The position numbers were made by a program, and so were the translations under genes. A DNA stretch of 45,142 nucleotides from Eubacteriales bacterium (GTDB taxonomy: Bacteria; Bacillota; Clostridia; Lachnospirales; Lachnospiraceae): assembly GCA_030524135.1 (NCBI GenBank), contig JAUNHA010000018.1, positions 1 to 45,142 of the forward strand, in the 5' to 3' direction. The first letter of the stretch is position 1. The number at the start of each line of letters is the position of its first letter. This document shows positions 8,995 through 17,758 of this stretch, piece after piece. The notes under the pieces were generated by a model. That model was not told where the DNA came from. It saw only the letters and a program-made list of their open reading frames with translations, and ran no database searches.

Positions 8995-9869
8995 TGAAGG
9001 GGATCAGACGAAAAAAGCTTCCGACGGCAGACGGCATTATAGGAGATTTTGCGGGAAGACCTGTCCGCGTGATTTTGGTTGTACTCAGCATGCTTCTGAT
9101 TCTTTTTCCTGTATATTGGCTTGTGATGAGTTCCTTTAAGGTAAAAGCTGAGTATCTTGCATATCCGCCGGTACTCTTCCCCAGCCAGTTTACGCTGGAT
9201 AGCTACCAGAGTGTATTGAGCAAAGATCATCTGGCGCTTAATTTCTGGAATACCTTTGTGGTTGCGGCAGCATCTACAGTCATTTCTGTACTGCTTGGAA
9301 GTATGGCGGCATATGCCGTTTCCCGTGGATCGATTGGTAAAAAAGCGAGAAAACTGTTTGGGATATGGTTCATGGTACAAAAGATGTATCCTGCAATTGC
9401 GACTGCGATTCCGGTATATCTTGTGATGAGGACGCTGCATTTAATTGATACAAAAACAGCGCTTATTATCATGAATACGAGTTTTAATCTGCCGCTTGTT
9501 ATCTGGCTGATGATGGGATTTTTTGAACAGCTTCCGTCAGAGCTTGAAGAATCCGCCATGCTTGACGGATGCAGTTTCACGAAGCGTTTCTTTTTAATTA
9601 TTTTTCCGATTACGAAGCCGGGAATTATTGCCTCAGGAATACTGGCATTTGTAGGCGCCTGGAATGAATTTCTGTTTGCAGTTATTCTGAGTGTCAACAA
9701 ATCAAAAACGCTCCCGGTCGTGATAGCCGGATTTATTACGGATCGCGGGCTCGAGTGGGGACCAATGGCGGTAACTGCCGTGATTACGCTGCTTCCGGTA
9801 CTGGTTATCGTATGGGCAGCGCAAAAGAATTTTGTACAGGGACTTGCAATGGGTGCGGTGAAAGGTTAA
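8994..9869 (+). CDS. Sugar ABC transporter permease (MalG/UgpE type)
   Basis: Second permease of about 291 residues. The EAA loop is LPSELEESAMLDGCSFTKRF followed by FPITKPGIIASGILAFVGAWNEF, a MalG-type signature. The start ATG overlaps the upstream stop (TGATG) and follows GGAGGA by nine bases; a GTG at 8991 is an alternative. With the preceding gene it would form the transport channel for the family 1 binding protein. Confidence 0.9.
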   Translation: MKGIRRKKLPTADGIIGDFAGRPVRVILVVLSMLLILFPVYWLVMSSFKVKAEYLAYPPVLFPSQFTLDSYQSVLSKDHLALNFWNTFVVAAASTVISVLLGSMAAYAVSRGSIGKKARKLFGIWFMVQKMYPAIATAIPVYLVMRTLHLIDTKTALIIMNTSFNLPLVIWLMMGFFEQLPSELEESAMLDGCSFTKRFFLIIFPITKPGIIASGILAFVGAWNEFLFAVILSVNKSKTLPVVIAGFITDRGLEWGPMAVTAVITLLPVLVIVWAAQKNFVQGLAMGAVKG

Positions 9870-9880
9870 GAGGTGTACAA

Positions 9881-10513
9881 ATGAGCAAAAAAAGAATCGT
9901 ATGCTTTGGTGATTCGAACACCTGGGGATATGATGCAGTAACAAACGGCAGATTTCCGGATGAGGTTCGTTGGACAGGAAAGCTGCAGGAAATATTAGGG
10001 GACAAATATACCGTGATCGAAGAAGGACTTTCAGGAAGGACGACGGTATTTGAAGATCCGTTGAATGAAGGACTGAACGGGCTTTCCTATTTATATCCGT
10101 GTCTTATGTCTCATGCGCCGGTGGATTACCTGATTATTATGCTGGGGACAAATGATTGTAAAGAGCGTTTTTCCGCGACTCCTAAAAATATTGCGGATGG
10201 GCTTAAGCGTCTGATAAAAAAAGCCAAAATAACGGAAGCGTGGAGTGCGAAACCGCAGATCCTGATCATATCTCCGGGTGCAATTGAAGAGGCATGCGAG
10301 CAGTCTCCGGTCGCAGGAGAGATGGGATGCTGCAGCGAAAAGTCCAGGGGGCTTGCGGCAGAATATGAAAAGTGTGCTGTAGAATTTGACTGTGATTTTC
10401 TTGATGCGGATCCTTACGTCAGCATGAACCATATTGATTATATGCATCTGACAGCGGAAAGCCATACAATGCTTGCCGAAAAAATCGGTGAGATAATCAG
10501 GAAGAAGGTATAA
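9881..10513 (+). CDS. SGNH/GDSL hydrolase, candidate sugar O-acetylesterase
   Basis: Cytoplasmic serine esterase of 210 residues without a signal peptide. All SGNH blocks are visible: FGDSNTWG (nucleophile Ser12), EGLSGRTT (Gly block), GTND (Asn91) and DYMH (Asp186/His189). The layout, with [22 protein letters not shown] and IIMLGTND, resembles the arylesterase/acyltransferase group that includes Mycobacterium smegmatis MsAcT (recalled, not searched). In this operon a role in removing O-acetyl groups from sialic acids or their breakdown products is plausible (inference). The start at 9881 follows AGAGGTG; it begins 11 bases after the permease. Confidence 0.87.
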   Translation: MSKKRIVCFGDSNTWGYDAVTNGRFPDEVRWTGKLQEILGDKYTVIEEGLSGRTTVFEDPLNEGLNGLSYLYPCLMSHAPVDYLIIMLGTNDCKERFSATPKNIADGLKRLIKKAKITEAWSAKPQILIISPGAIEEACEQSPVAGEMGCCSEKSRGLAAEYEKCAVEFDCDFLDADPYVSMNHIDYMHLTAESHTMLAEKIGEIIRKKV

Positions 10514-10515
10514 GG

Positions 10516-11205
10516 ATGAAAAAAAGTCTTGAATCTATAAAGGGAAAACTGATTGTGTCCTGTCAGGCGCTGCCGCAGGAGCCCCTCCATTCGTCCTTTA
10601 TCATGGGAAGAATGGCATTTGCCGCAAAAGAAGGAGGTGCTGCAGGAATTCGTGCCAATACGAGGGAAGACATAGCAGAGATCAAAAAAAACGTGGATCT
10701 CCCGGTCATTGGAATTGTGAAACGGGATTACGATGACAGTGAGATTTATATTACGCCCACGATGAAGGAAATAGAAGAGCTCATGGAGGTAAAGCCGGAG
10801 ATTATTGCTTTGGATGCAACCTCCGCCTTAAGACCCGGAGGAAAGACGTTGGATGAATTTTATCGGGAAATCAGAAGCGCTTACCATCATCAATTACTGA
10901 TGGCGGACTGCTCGACGATAGAAGAAGCGATACATGCCGACGAGCTGGGGTTTGATTTTATCGGAACTACGCTTGTAGGGTATACGAAGCAAAGCGCAGA
11001 TTTGAAGATTGAGACCAATGATTTCGAAATTATAAGAACCATTGTCAGCAAGGTTTCTCATCCGGTCATTGCGGAAGGAAATATTAATACGCCGGAGAAA
11101 GCCAGAAGGGTGATAGAACTGGGGGCCTACAGCGTAGTGGTTGGGTCTGCGATTACCAGACCGCAGTTGATTACAAAGGCATTTGCAGATGCCCTGAAAG
11201 CATAA
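10516..11205 (+). CDS. nanE: N-acetylmannosamine-6-phosphate 2-epimerase
   Basis: Converts ManNAc-6-P to GlcNAc-6-P in the cytosol. A 229-residue TIM-barrel protein of normal family length. NanE hallmarks are ISCQA-like [12 protein letters not shown] at the start, GIRAN (44-48), GIVKRDY with the catalytic Lys69, ALDAT (98-102) and [12 protein letters not shown]. It begins two bases after the esterase stop, so coupling is likely. It places the operon in sialic acid or ManNAc breakdown. Confidence 0.95.
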   Translation: MKKSLESIKGKLIVSCQALPQEPLHSSFIMGRMAFAAKEGGAAGIRANTREDIAEIKKNVDLPVIGIVKRDYDDSEIYITPTMKEIEELMEVKPEIIALDATSALRPGGKTLDEFYREIRSAYHHQLLMADCSTIEEAIHADELGFDFIGTTLVGYTKQSADLKIETNDFEIIRTIVSKVSHPVIAEGNINTPEKARRVIELGAYSVVVGSAITRPQLITKAFADALKA

Positions 11206-11266
11206 GAGTTTAAGAGAAAATATAGTATTTCAGCCAGAGTTTATTTGCAGTTAAGAGGTAGAGAAC

Positions 11267-12169
11267 ATGGCATATATATGTATTGATATTGGAGGAACCA
11301 GTATTAAATACGGATTGATTGATGAGAAGGGCGAACTGATTGAAAAAAATCAGATGGCAACGGAAGCACAGCGCGGTGGTAGAATTATTCTGCAGAAAGT
11401 AAAAATGATTGTTGCAGAATATATGAAAACATGCAGACCGGATGGGATTTGCATTTCTACTTCCGGTATGGTGGACTGTGAAAAGGGAGAGTTATTTTAT
11501 GCGGGAGAAACAATTCCCGATTATTCCGGCACACAGTTTAAAAAAGTATTGGAAGAGGAATATAAAATTCCGTGTGAGGTCGAAAATGATGTCAATTGTG
11601 CGGGGCTTGCGGAATACGTTTCAGGAGCGGCGGCAGGGAGCCGGATTGCAGTGTGCCTTACTGTTGGAACCGGAATAGGCGGATGTATTTTACTGAACGG
11701 GAAAGTGCTGCATGGTGCCAGCAACAGTGCCTGTGAAGTTGGATATATGAATATGCATGAGGGCAACTTTCAGACACTGGGGTCCAGCAGTACGATGAGC
11801 CGGAAGGTTGCAAAGATGAAAGGTGGAACACCGGACGAATGGGACGGGATCAGAATTTTTGATGCTGCAGCAGCAGGAGATGAGATTTGCCGGCAGGCAA
11901 TAGGAGAACTCGCCGATATACTGGGGAAAGGAATTGCTAATATCTGTTATGTGATCAATCCGGAAATTGTTGTGCTGGGCGGAGGTATTACGGAGCGGGA
12001 GGAAATCCTGAGACCGCTTCTGATGCAGGCAATGAAAAAATATCTAAAGCCGGTGATCCTGGAACATACCAAAATTGCTTTTGCCAGACAGCGGAATAAT
12101 GCGGGCATGCTGGGTGCATATTATAATTTCAGGATGCGCAGAGACGGGATTCTCCCGGGACAGAGTTGA
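11267..12169 (+). CDS. ROK-family sugar kinase, probable ManNAc kinase
   Basis: A 300-residue ROK kinase. Seen: phosphate loop DIGGTSIKYG, SGMVD, catalytic VENDVNCAG and adenosine-loop VGTGIGGC. The family's zinc motif (CxCGxxGCxE) is absent; the corresponding stretch reads CEVGYMNMHEGNFQ. Zinc-free ROK kinases are known, and NanK-type members in Firmicutes often lack this site. The neighbours nanE and nagAB favour phosphorylation of ManNAc to ManNAc-6-P (inference); GlcNAc or glucose cannot be excluded. RBS AGAGGT at about 11255. Confidence 0.85.
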   Translation: MAYICIDIGGTSIKYGLIDEKGELIEKNQMATEAQRGGRIILQKVKMIVAEYMKTCRPDGICISTSGMVDCEKGELFYAGETIPDYSGTQFKKVLEEEYKIPCEVENDVNCAGLAEYVSGAAAGSRIAVCLTVGTGIGGCILLNGKVLHGASNSACEVGYMNMHEGNFQTLGSSSTMSRKVAKMKGGTPDEWDGIRIFDAAAAGDEICRQAIGELADILGKGIANICYVINPEIVVLGGGITEREEILRPLLMQAMKKYLKPVILEHTKIAFARQRNNAGMLGAYYNFRMRRDGILPGQS

Positions 12170-12218
12170 CGGATAAAGGATAACAGAAATTAGTTTTTAA
12201 ACCGGAGGAGCAGCTGAT

Positions 12219-12953
12219 ATGAGAATTGTGAAAACAAGAGATTACGCGGATATGAGCAGAAAAGCTGCTAATATAATTTCTGCACAGATTATTCTGAAGC
12301 CCGATTGTGTACTGGGTCTTGCGACAGGTTCATCCCCGTTAGGAACGTATGAACAGCTTGTAGACTGGTACAGGAAAGGGGATCTGGATTTTTCCGGCGT
12401 TACAACGATAAATCTGGATGAATACCGGGGACTTGATCGGAAGGATCCGCAAAGCTATTATTATTTTATGCATACAAATCTGTTTGACCGCGTCAATATC
12501 GATACAGCGCGAACGAATATTCCGAATGGCATGGAATTAGATGAAAAAAAAGAATGCGACAGATACGAAAAACTGATTTCTGATTTGGGCGGCATAGATC
12601 TGCAGCTGCTTGGAATTGGTCACAATGGTCACATTGGATTTAATGAACCCTGTGAAATCTTTGAAAAAGAAACACATTGTGTGAATCTGACAGAAAGTAC
12701 GATAGAAGCAAACCAGAGGTTTTTTGAAACGGCTGATCAGGTTCCAAGACAGGCGTATACGATGGGTATCGGAACAATTATGCGCGCGAAGAAAATTCTG
12801 CTGGTAGCGAGCGGTGAAGAGAAGGCAGAAATCTTAAAACAGGCATTTTACGGAACGATTACGCCGAATGTCCCGGCATCTATTCTGCAGCTTCATCCGG
12901 ATGTGACACTTGTGGCAGATAAAGCTGCACTTACCGGAATAAACCATGGATGA
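12219..12953 (+). CDS. nagB: Glucosamine-6-phosphate deaminase
   Basis: Converts GlcN-6-P to fructose-6-P and ammonia. 244 residues, a common length for the Firmicute form. Motifs: GLATGSSPLGTY (33-44), catalytic Asp67 in NLDEY, and GIGHNGHIGFNEP (132-144) with His138 and Glu143. RBS GGAGGAG nine bases before the ATG. Final enzyme linking the operon to glycolysis. Confidence 0.96.
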   Translation: MRIVKTRDYADMSRKAANIISAQIILKPDCVLGLATGSSPLGTYEQLVDWYRKGDLDFSGVTTINLDEYRGLDRKDPQSYYYFMHTNLFDRVNIDTARTNIPNGMELDEKKECDRYEKLISDLGGIDLQLLGIGHNGHIGFNEPCEIFEKETHCVNLTESTIEANQRFFETADQVPRQAYTMGIGTIMRAKKILLVASGEEKAEILKQAFYGTITPNVPASILQLHPDVTLVADKAALTGINHG

Positions 12954-13021
12954 TCCGGAGCTAAGGATTGGTGACATCAGACTGATATTTTGAAGAATGC
13001 CAAAGAAAGGCAGAAGCAAAA

Positions 13022-14143
13022 ATGATCATAAAAAATGTGCAGGTATTTAGAGAAGACGGAAAGTTTTACCACGGGGAGATCGGTATAGAAAGCGGTATTT
13101 TTACAGAGGCTTCCAGCGCGGATGGAGAGATACTGGATGGTCAGGGGATGCTGGCGATACCAGGTCTGATTGATATTCATTTCCATGGATGTGCAGGAGC
13201 CGATTTCTGTGATGCGGATCCGGATGGACTTTTGCGCATTGCAGAATATGAGTCATCAGTCGGGATAACATCTATTTGTCCGGCAAGCATGACCGTATCG
13301 GAAGCAGAGCTTCATAAAATAATGCAAATGGCAGCGGCTTATAAAGCAGATAAGGGAGCTCATTTTGTAGGAATTAATATGGAGGGACCTTTTATCAGCG
13401 CAAAGAAAAAAGGTGCTCAGGCAGCAGAAAACATCCGCAACTGTGATGAAGCGCTTTTTCGGGTTTTGCAAAAAGAAGCTGGAGGATTGATTAAGCTTGT
13501 GGATATTGCTCCGGAGACACCGGGAGCAATGAAATTTATAGAAGCGCTGAAAAATGAGGTGGTTATATCGATCGCACATACAACTGCAGATTATGAAAAC
13601 GCGTTACATGCGTTACAGAGAGGGGCTTCCCATATCACACATCTGTACAATGCTATGCCGGAATTCAGCCACAGAGCCCCCGGAGTGGTTGGGGCAGCTC
13701 TTGATAGTGAAGACTGCCGTGTAGAGCTCATTTGTGACGGAATTCATATCCATCCGGCTGTTGTTCGGGCAACCTTTAAGATGTTTGGTGCTGAACGGAT
13801 CGTTATGATCAGTGACAGTATGCGTGCGACCGGACTGTCGGATGGACGATATACGTTGGGCGGACAGGATGTTGTCGTGAAAGGCGCCCGCGCGACGCTT
13901 GATGATGGAACGATTGCCGGGTCTGTTACGAATTTGATGGAATGCATGAAAACTGCTGTTCAGAAGATGAAAATTCCTTTAGAGGAAGCAATTATTTGTT
14001 CATCGGCAAATCCGGCAAAGGCAATTGGAATTTACGATAAGTACGGAAGTATAGCACCGGGAAAAATGGCTGACCTGGTGCTTTTGGATCAGGAATTAAA
14101 TGTGAAGGCAGTGTACGTAGGAGGTAAGCTGCAAAAACGTTGA
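13022..14143 (+). CDS. nagA: N-acetylglucosamine-6-phosphate deacetylase
   Basis: Removes acetate from GlcNAc-6-P to give GlcN-6-P for NagB. A 373-residue amidohydrolase. Metal and catalytic residues are visible: HxH (His53/His55 in DIHFHG), Glu121 in NMEGPF, His186, His207 in HITHLYN and Asp265 in ISDSM. Last gene of the operon. Its TGA directly abuts the stop of the opposing tetR gene, leaving no space for a separate terminator. Confidence 0.95.
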   Translation: MIIKNVQVFREDGKFYHGEIGIESGIFTEASSADGEILDGQGMLAIPGLIDIHFHGCAGADFCDADPDGLLRIAEYESSVGITSICPASMTVSEAELHKIMQMAAAYKADKGAHFVGINMEGPFISAKKKGAQAAENIRNCDEALFRVLQKEAGGLIKLVDIAPETPGAMKFIEALKNEVVISIAHTTADYENALHALQRGASHITHLYNAMPEFSHRAPGVVGAALDSEDCRVELICDGIHIHPAVVRATFKMFGAERIVMISDSMRATGLSDGRYTLGGQDVVVKGARATLDDGTIAGSVTNLMECMKTAVQKMKIPLEEAIICSSANPAKAIGIYDKYGSIAPGKMADLVLLDQELNVKAVYVGGKLQKR

Positions 14144-14722
14144 TTAGCGCTTCTGCAGATCACCAATCAGATAATTCAGATATTCATGCGCTGTTGCTCT
14201 TGTGCAGACAGGGTTGAACCACCCGACCCACTGGCAGACGAGCAGCAGCGTATTGCTGTAATGATCCGCGATCAGCTCGCGCGGAACCGGACAGTCGGCT
14301 TCAGAAGAGCTGTGCTCAAAGATCATGCGCACCAGATGGTTCATAAAGCTTCTAAAGCTGCTGAACATGTAGCCGGTCTGCGGATTATTTTTAAGGATCT
14401 GGTGGATGATGTCCTGTTTTCGCTCGAAGAAGTCAAAAAGCTTGTCAAAAAAGAGATACAGGATTTCATTCTGGCTGAGCGTGCGGTGCTCCTCCAGATG
14501 CATTTCTCCGGAAAGCCAGAGCCAGCAGTAATTGAGCAGATCGTATTTATCATCAAAATAATTATAAAAGGTGGTTCTCGGATAATCCGCCTGTTCACAG
14601 ATCATATTTACCGTAAGCTCTTCAAACGGATGTGCGGAGAGCAGAAAAAACATGGTATCTTTAAAGGCATGCAGCGTGCGTTTCGCGCTGCGGCTCGGCT
14701 TTTTTGAAAGATCATACTTCAT
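14144..14722 (-). CDS. TetR/AcrR-family regulator
   Basis: A 192-residue repressor-type protein. The N-terminal TetR HTH is clear (TLHAFKDTMFFLLSAHPFEELTVNMICEQADYPRTTFYNYF, around residues 14-60). The C-terminal ligand domain is rich in aromatic residues and resembles the DhaS/TetR-like group; its ligand is unknown. It is divergent from degV, and the operator-like repeat at 14754-14773 lies just upstream, so self-regulation and control of degV are likely (inference). Confidence 0.88.
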   Translation of the reverse strand: MKYDLSKKPSRSAKRTLHAFKDTMFFLLSAHPFEELTVNMICEQADYPRTTFYNYFDDKYDLLNYCWLWLSGEMHLEEHRTLSQNEILYLFFDKLFDFFERKQDIIHQILKNNPQTGYMFSSFRSFMNHLVRMIFEHSSSEADCPVPRELIADHYSNTLLLVCQWVGWFNPVCTRATAHEYLNYLIGDLQKR

Positions 14723-14753
14723 TTTGAAATCCTCAGGTTTGCAAAAAGTAAAA

Positions 14754-14773
14754 TTTGTCCAAATCTAGACAAA
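14754..14773. promoter_or_regulatory. Operator-like inverted repeat between tetR and degV
   Basis: TTTGTC (14754-14759), eight bases, then GACAAA (14768-14773). Spacing and position suit a TetR-family operator. It lies about 30 bases upstream of the tetR start. Confidence 0.5.
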
Positions 14774-14935
14774 AAGTGAGATTTGAAACTTGTGCTTTTT
14801 ACATGCGGACTATATCATAAAGCAAAAAGGTTTGCAAGTGTTCAAAAACTAACATGCGCAAGAGTCAGGCGCGCAGCATACAATGTGCTCGGCTGGTTCA
14901 GCACGCATGAGAGGCACTTTGACAGGAAGGACAAA

Positions 14936-15775
14936 ATGAGTTACAAGATCGTTATGGACAGCTGCGGGGAGCTGACGGATGAAATGAAGGCATCGGGCCT
15001 GTTTGAGTCGGTACCATTTGAAATTGAAGTGGGAGGTCGTCATATCACGGATGATGAGAGCTTTAACAGGAACGAGTTTCTGAAATACGTACGGGAGGCA
15101 AAAGAGTGTCCGAAATCCGCCTGCCCGCCTGCGGGAAAATTCATGCAGGCTTTCTGCTGTGAAGCGGAACGGGTCTATGCAGTGACGGTCTCGGAAAAGA
15201 TAAGCGGATCCTATAACAGCGCACTGGTGGGAAAAAAGCTGTATGAGGAAGAATACGGGGAGAAACAGATTCATGTGTTCAATTCCTGCTCCGCGTCGGT
15301 AGGCGAGACGCTTACAGCGCTTAAGATCATGGAATGTGAAGAACAGGGGATGAGCTTTGAGGAAACGATAGAAACGGTGGAGAATTATATCCGTGGCCAA
15401 CATGTATATGCCGCGCTGGGCTCGATTGAAACCTTCAGAAAGACCGGAAGACTGAGCGGTATTAAAGCGATTCTTGCGACGACATTGAATATCAAGCCCG
15501 TGATCGGTGCGACGACGGATGGAAAGGTGCGCATGATCGCTCAGGTAAGAGGCAGCGGAAAGGCACTTGAAAAGCTGGTTGCGGCACTTCTTGAAGAAGT
15601 GAAGGAACCGGAGAAAAAGGTGCTCGCAATCGCACACTGCAACGCGCCGGAGTATGCGGAGACGATGAAAGAGCTCCTGCTGCGCGGCGCCGCGTTCCGG
15701 AAAATCGTATTTGTGGAGACCTCGGGCCTTAGCAGCATGTATGTGGAAAACGGCGGTGTGATTGCGGCGGTATAA
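14936..15775 (+). CDS. DegV family protein (fatty-acid-binding, FakB type)
   Basis: A 279-residue two-domain DegV protein. DegV/FakB proteins bind a fatty acid and present it to the kinase FakA for phosphorylation (known for the family). Seen: KIVMDSCGELT at the start, SACPPAGKF in place of the usual TSQPS-type loop, VSEKISGSYNSA, and SIETFRKTGRLSGIKA. The start at 14936 follows AGGAAGG; an in-frame ATG 51 codons earlier encodes no family-like sequence. A single gene followed by a strong terminator. Confidence 0.9.
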   Translation: MSYKIVMDSCGELTDEMKASGLFESVPFEIEVGGRHITDDESFNRNEFLKYVREAKECPKSACPPAGKFMQAFCCEAERVYAVTVSEKISGSYNSALVGKKLYEEEYGEKQIHVFNSCSASVGETLTALKIMECEEQGMSFEETIETVENYIRGQHVYAALGSIETFRKTGRLSGIKAILATTLNIKPVIGATTDGKVRMIAQVRGSGKALEKLVAALLEEVKEPEKKVLAIAHCNAPEYAETMKELLLRGAAFRKIVFVETSGLSSMYVENGGVIAAV

Positions 15776-15805
15776 AGTAAGGAAAAAAGAGAAAAGTAAA
15801 AAAAA

Positions 15806-15840
15806 CGGCTCTGTTCATGTGTGATACAGAGCCGGTTTTT
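15806..15840. terminator. Bidirectional terminator, degV and the opposing membrane gene
   Basis: CGGCTCTGT (15806-15814) pairs perfectly with ACAGAGCCG (15826-15834). A T-run follows on the plus strand and an A-run precedes it, so it can serve both converging genes. Confidence 0.88.
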
Positions 15841-15851
15841 CCAGTATAGCA

Positions 15852-16289
15852 TTAAGGTTTACTTTTGGGCTTGACTTTCAAAAAATGAAGGGAAAGCAGA
15901 TTTCGGATGATTTGTGTAAGCAGTGCAAGACCCGCAAGCGGTAGGACAAAATAATACGCCCGCATGACGTTCTGACCTGACAGAATGCTCAATCCCAGAT
16001 AAAGGAGCCAGACTGCCGTCATGACTGCCGCCATGATTTTGTCGCAAATGCCAAGCCGCCTCCATTTTCTGAAAAGTTGCAGCAAAATCAGGATCACGAT
16101 GACGGAAGCGGCTGCCGCCGCGGCATATTTCAGCACGTCAAGCGGCAGCTGCTTTTGATAGTTCATCGTGTGGTAATTGATCCAGCGGAGCATTCCGAGC
16201 TTTCGTCTAGTAAAATAATTTGTGATATAGCCGCCGCAGAGAAATGCGGCAGTAAGGATATCAAGAATCAAATAGCAAATCTTTCGCAT
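15852..16289 (-). CDS. Small membrane protein of unknown function
   Basis: 145 residues with about four hydrophobic helices (LILDILTAAFLCGGYI; a long Ala/Val/Ile stretch in the middle; MAAVMTAVWLLYLGLSIL; FVLPLAGLALLTQII) and a basic C-terminus (KVKPKSKP). No family recognised. The start at 16289 follows AGGAG. It lies 62 bases after the rhodanese lipoprotein on the same strand with no terminator seen between, so they are probably co-transcribed. Confidence 0.72.
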   Translation of the reverse strand: MRKICYLILDILTAAFLCGGYITNYFTRRKLGMLRWINYHTMNYQKQLPLDVLKYAAAAAASVIVILILLQLFRKWRRLGICDKIMAAVMTAVWLLYLGLSILSGQNVMRAYYFVLPLAGLALLTQIIRNLLSLHFLKVKPKSKP

Positions 16290-16351
16290 GGTCACTCCTG
16301 GATACGATTAAATACGACCTGACAGCTTGCACTGGGATCGTCCGGTCCAAA

Positions 16352-17515
16352 TTACTTCGCAGCTTTGCCGGTCGGAAGCTCGCCTACAGTCGTGTGAATG
16401 CAGTCCGCGCTTGCCGGATCGCCGACCTGTACCGGATTGCTGTCATCCATCAGCCACTGATACCAGCCGCCGTCATAAACAGAGATATTATCATAGCCAT
16501 TCTCATAGAGAACAAGGAACGGTACGCAGGCTCTCCAGCCAGTTCCGCAGTAGAATGCAAGGTCGTTGTCAAGCGTGAAGTCGCAGTCAGCCCAGACCTC
16601 CTCAAAGCCTGCAAGATCCTTAACTGTGCCGTCGTCATTGAGGAAGCCCTTTACGTCAAATGCGGTCTCGGCGCCCTTGCCCCAGACAGCGCCTTCCGGC
16701 TCGCCGGCTTTATCCATGTAGCTGTAGCCGCTGGTCTCGCCAAGCCATTCAGCTTCACTGCGGATGCTGACAAGCTTGAAGTTGTCGTCATTTACAAGCT
16801 TATCCTTTGCATCCTCGATCGAGGTCCAGTATTCCGGATGCGCCGGAACCGTGGTGCCGAATTCTTCAGCTGCGATTTGCTCAGGTGCGCCGGTTTCAGT
16901 ATCATAGCCTGCAGAGGTCCATGCGGAAAGTCCGCCGTTCAGGATCTTTACATCTTCAACGCCTGCCCAGATGTAAGCATAAGCAACACGCGCTACGCCG
17001 CAGACATCGCCGCCGTAAAGAATGACCGGCGTATCCTTCGTGATGCCGTGGGAGAGAATATTTGCTTCGACCTCTTCTGCGGGAAGCAGGTTATAAGCGC
17101 CCTCTTCAGAACCGGTCGCGTCCTCTACCTCGCAAATGTCGATGTACTGCGCGCCCTGAATATGACCGCTCTGATAGCTTTCGCAGTCAGAGGCAGCGCC
17201 GTAAGCGACTTCAGCGATCACTGCATCCTGATAATCTGCCTGCTCGCCGTCGAGAACGGACTTCACCCATTCCGGCGTTACATAAACCGTTCTCTGAGAA
17301 ACTTCGCCTGCTTCAGCAGCTTCAGTGGTTTTGTCTGCCGCTTCGGAAGCGGCTTCCGTCGTTTCCGAAGCGCTTGTCTCTTCAGCCGCAGTTTCAGCAG
17401 CGGCTTCCGTCTGTGCAGCAGTTGTCTGCGCGTTCTCTGAACTGGAACCGCATCCGGCTAATACGGATGCAGCCACCGCCGTACCAAGAAGTACGGCAAA
17501 TACTTTTTTCTTCAT
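16352..17515 (-). CDS. Exported lipoprotein with two rhodanese domains
   Basis: A 387-residue lipoprotein anchored outside the membrane: signal peptide with lipobox VLAGC (Cys22), an Ala/Glu/Thr-rich linker (23-75), then two rhodanese domains (about 76-205 and 225-360). The second has a canonical active loop, CGTGWR (Cys323-Arg328). The first loop reads GGDVCGVAR, with its cysteine (172) out of the usual position, so it is probably non-catalytic, as is common in tandem rhodaneses. Expected activity is sulfur transfer from thiosulfate or mercaptopyruvate; the physiological acceptor is unknown. RBS GGAGGAG. A promoter is seen at 17599-17627. Confidence 0.87.
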   Translation of the reverse strand: MKKKVFAVLLGTAVAASVLAGCGSSSENAQTTAAQTEAAAETAAEETSASETTEAASEAADKTTEAAEAGEVSQRTVYVTPEWVKSVLDGEQADYQDAVIAEVAYGAASDCESYQSGHIQGAQYIDICEVEDATGSEEGAYNLLPAEEVEANILSHGITKDTPVILYGGDVCGVARVAYAYIWAGVEDVKILNGGLSAWTSAGYDTETGAPEQIAAEEFGTTVPAHPEYWTSIEDAKDKLVNDDNFKLVSIRSEAEWLGETSGYSYMDKAGEPEGAVWGKGAETAFDVKGFLNDDGTVKDLAGFEEVWADCDFTLDNDLAFYCGTGWRACVPFLVLYENGYDNISVYDGGWYQWLMDDSNPVQVGDPASADCIHTTVGELPTGKAAK

Positions 17516-17598
17516 ATTGCTCCTCCGTGATTTAATAAAATAATGATAAGGTTCTCTTTCTGACTGGACATCAAAAAGTGATCCGTGAAAACTTTTTC

Positions 17599-17627
17599 AT
17601 TATAAAAAGACGGCTTTATATAGTCAA
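17599..17627 (-). promoter_or_regulatory. Promoter of the rhodanese lipoprotein gene
   Basis: On the minus strand: TTGACT, exactly 17 bases, then perfect TATAAT. It lies about 84 bases upstream of the start codon. Confidence 0.82.
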
Positions 17628-17749
17628 GAGCGTTTTCCAGTCAGAGTGTGACGATTTTCTGATATTTCCAAGTATTTGTGCAGAATTTACGGACGATGCC
17701 ATATTTATGTGTATAAATACTGTAGTATCTTCTGCAGAATTGACAGCTG

Positions 17750-17758
17750 TGTTATAAT
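17750..17758 (+). promoter_or_regulatory. Extended -10 promoter of the flavin reductase gene
   Basis: TGTTATAAT is an extended -10 (TG, one base, TATAAT). No good -35 is found at 17 bases; a TTGACA at 17740 is too close to serve. About 95 bases before the gene. Confidence 0.55.

Noticed and set aside
16394-17440. Open frame of 348 codons on the plus strand opposite the rhodanese gene
   Set aside because: The minus-strand gene has a lipobox, rhodanese loops, promoter and RBS; the plus-strand frame has none of these.
17740-17745. TTGACA as the -35 of the TATAAT at 17753
   Set aside because: Only seven bases separate them, far too few for a promoter; the extended -10 reading is preferred.
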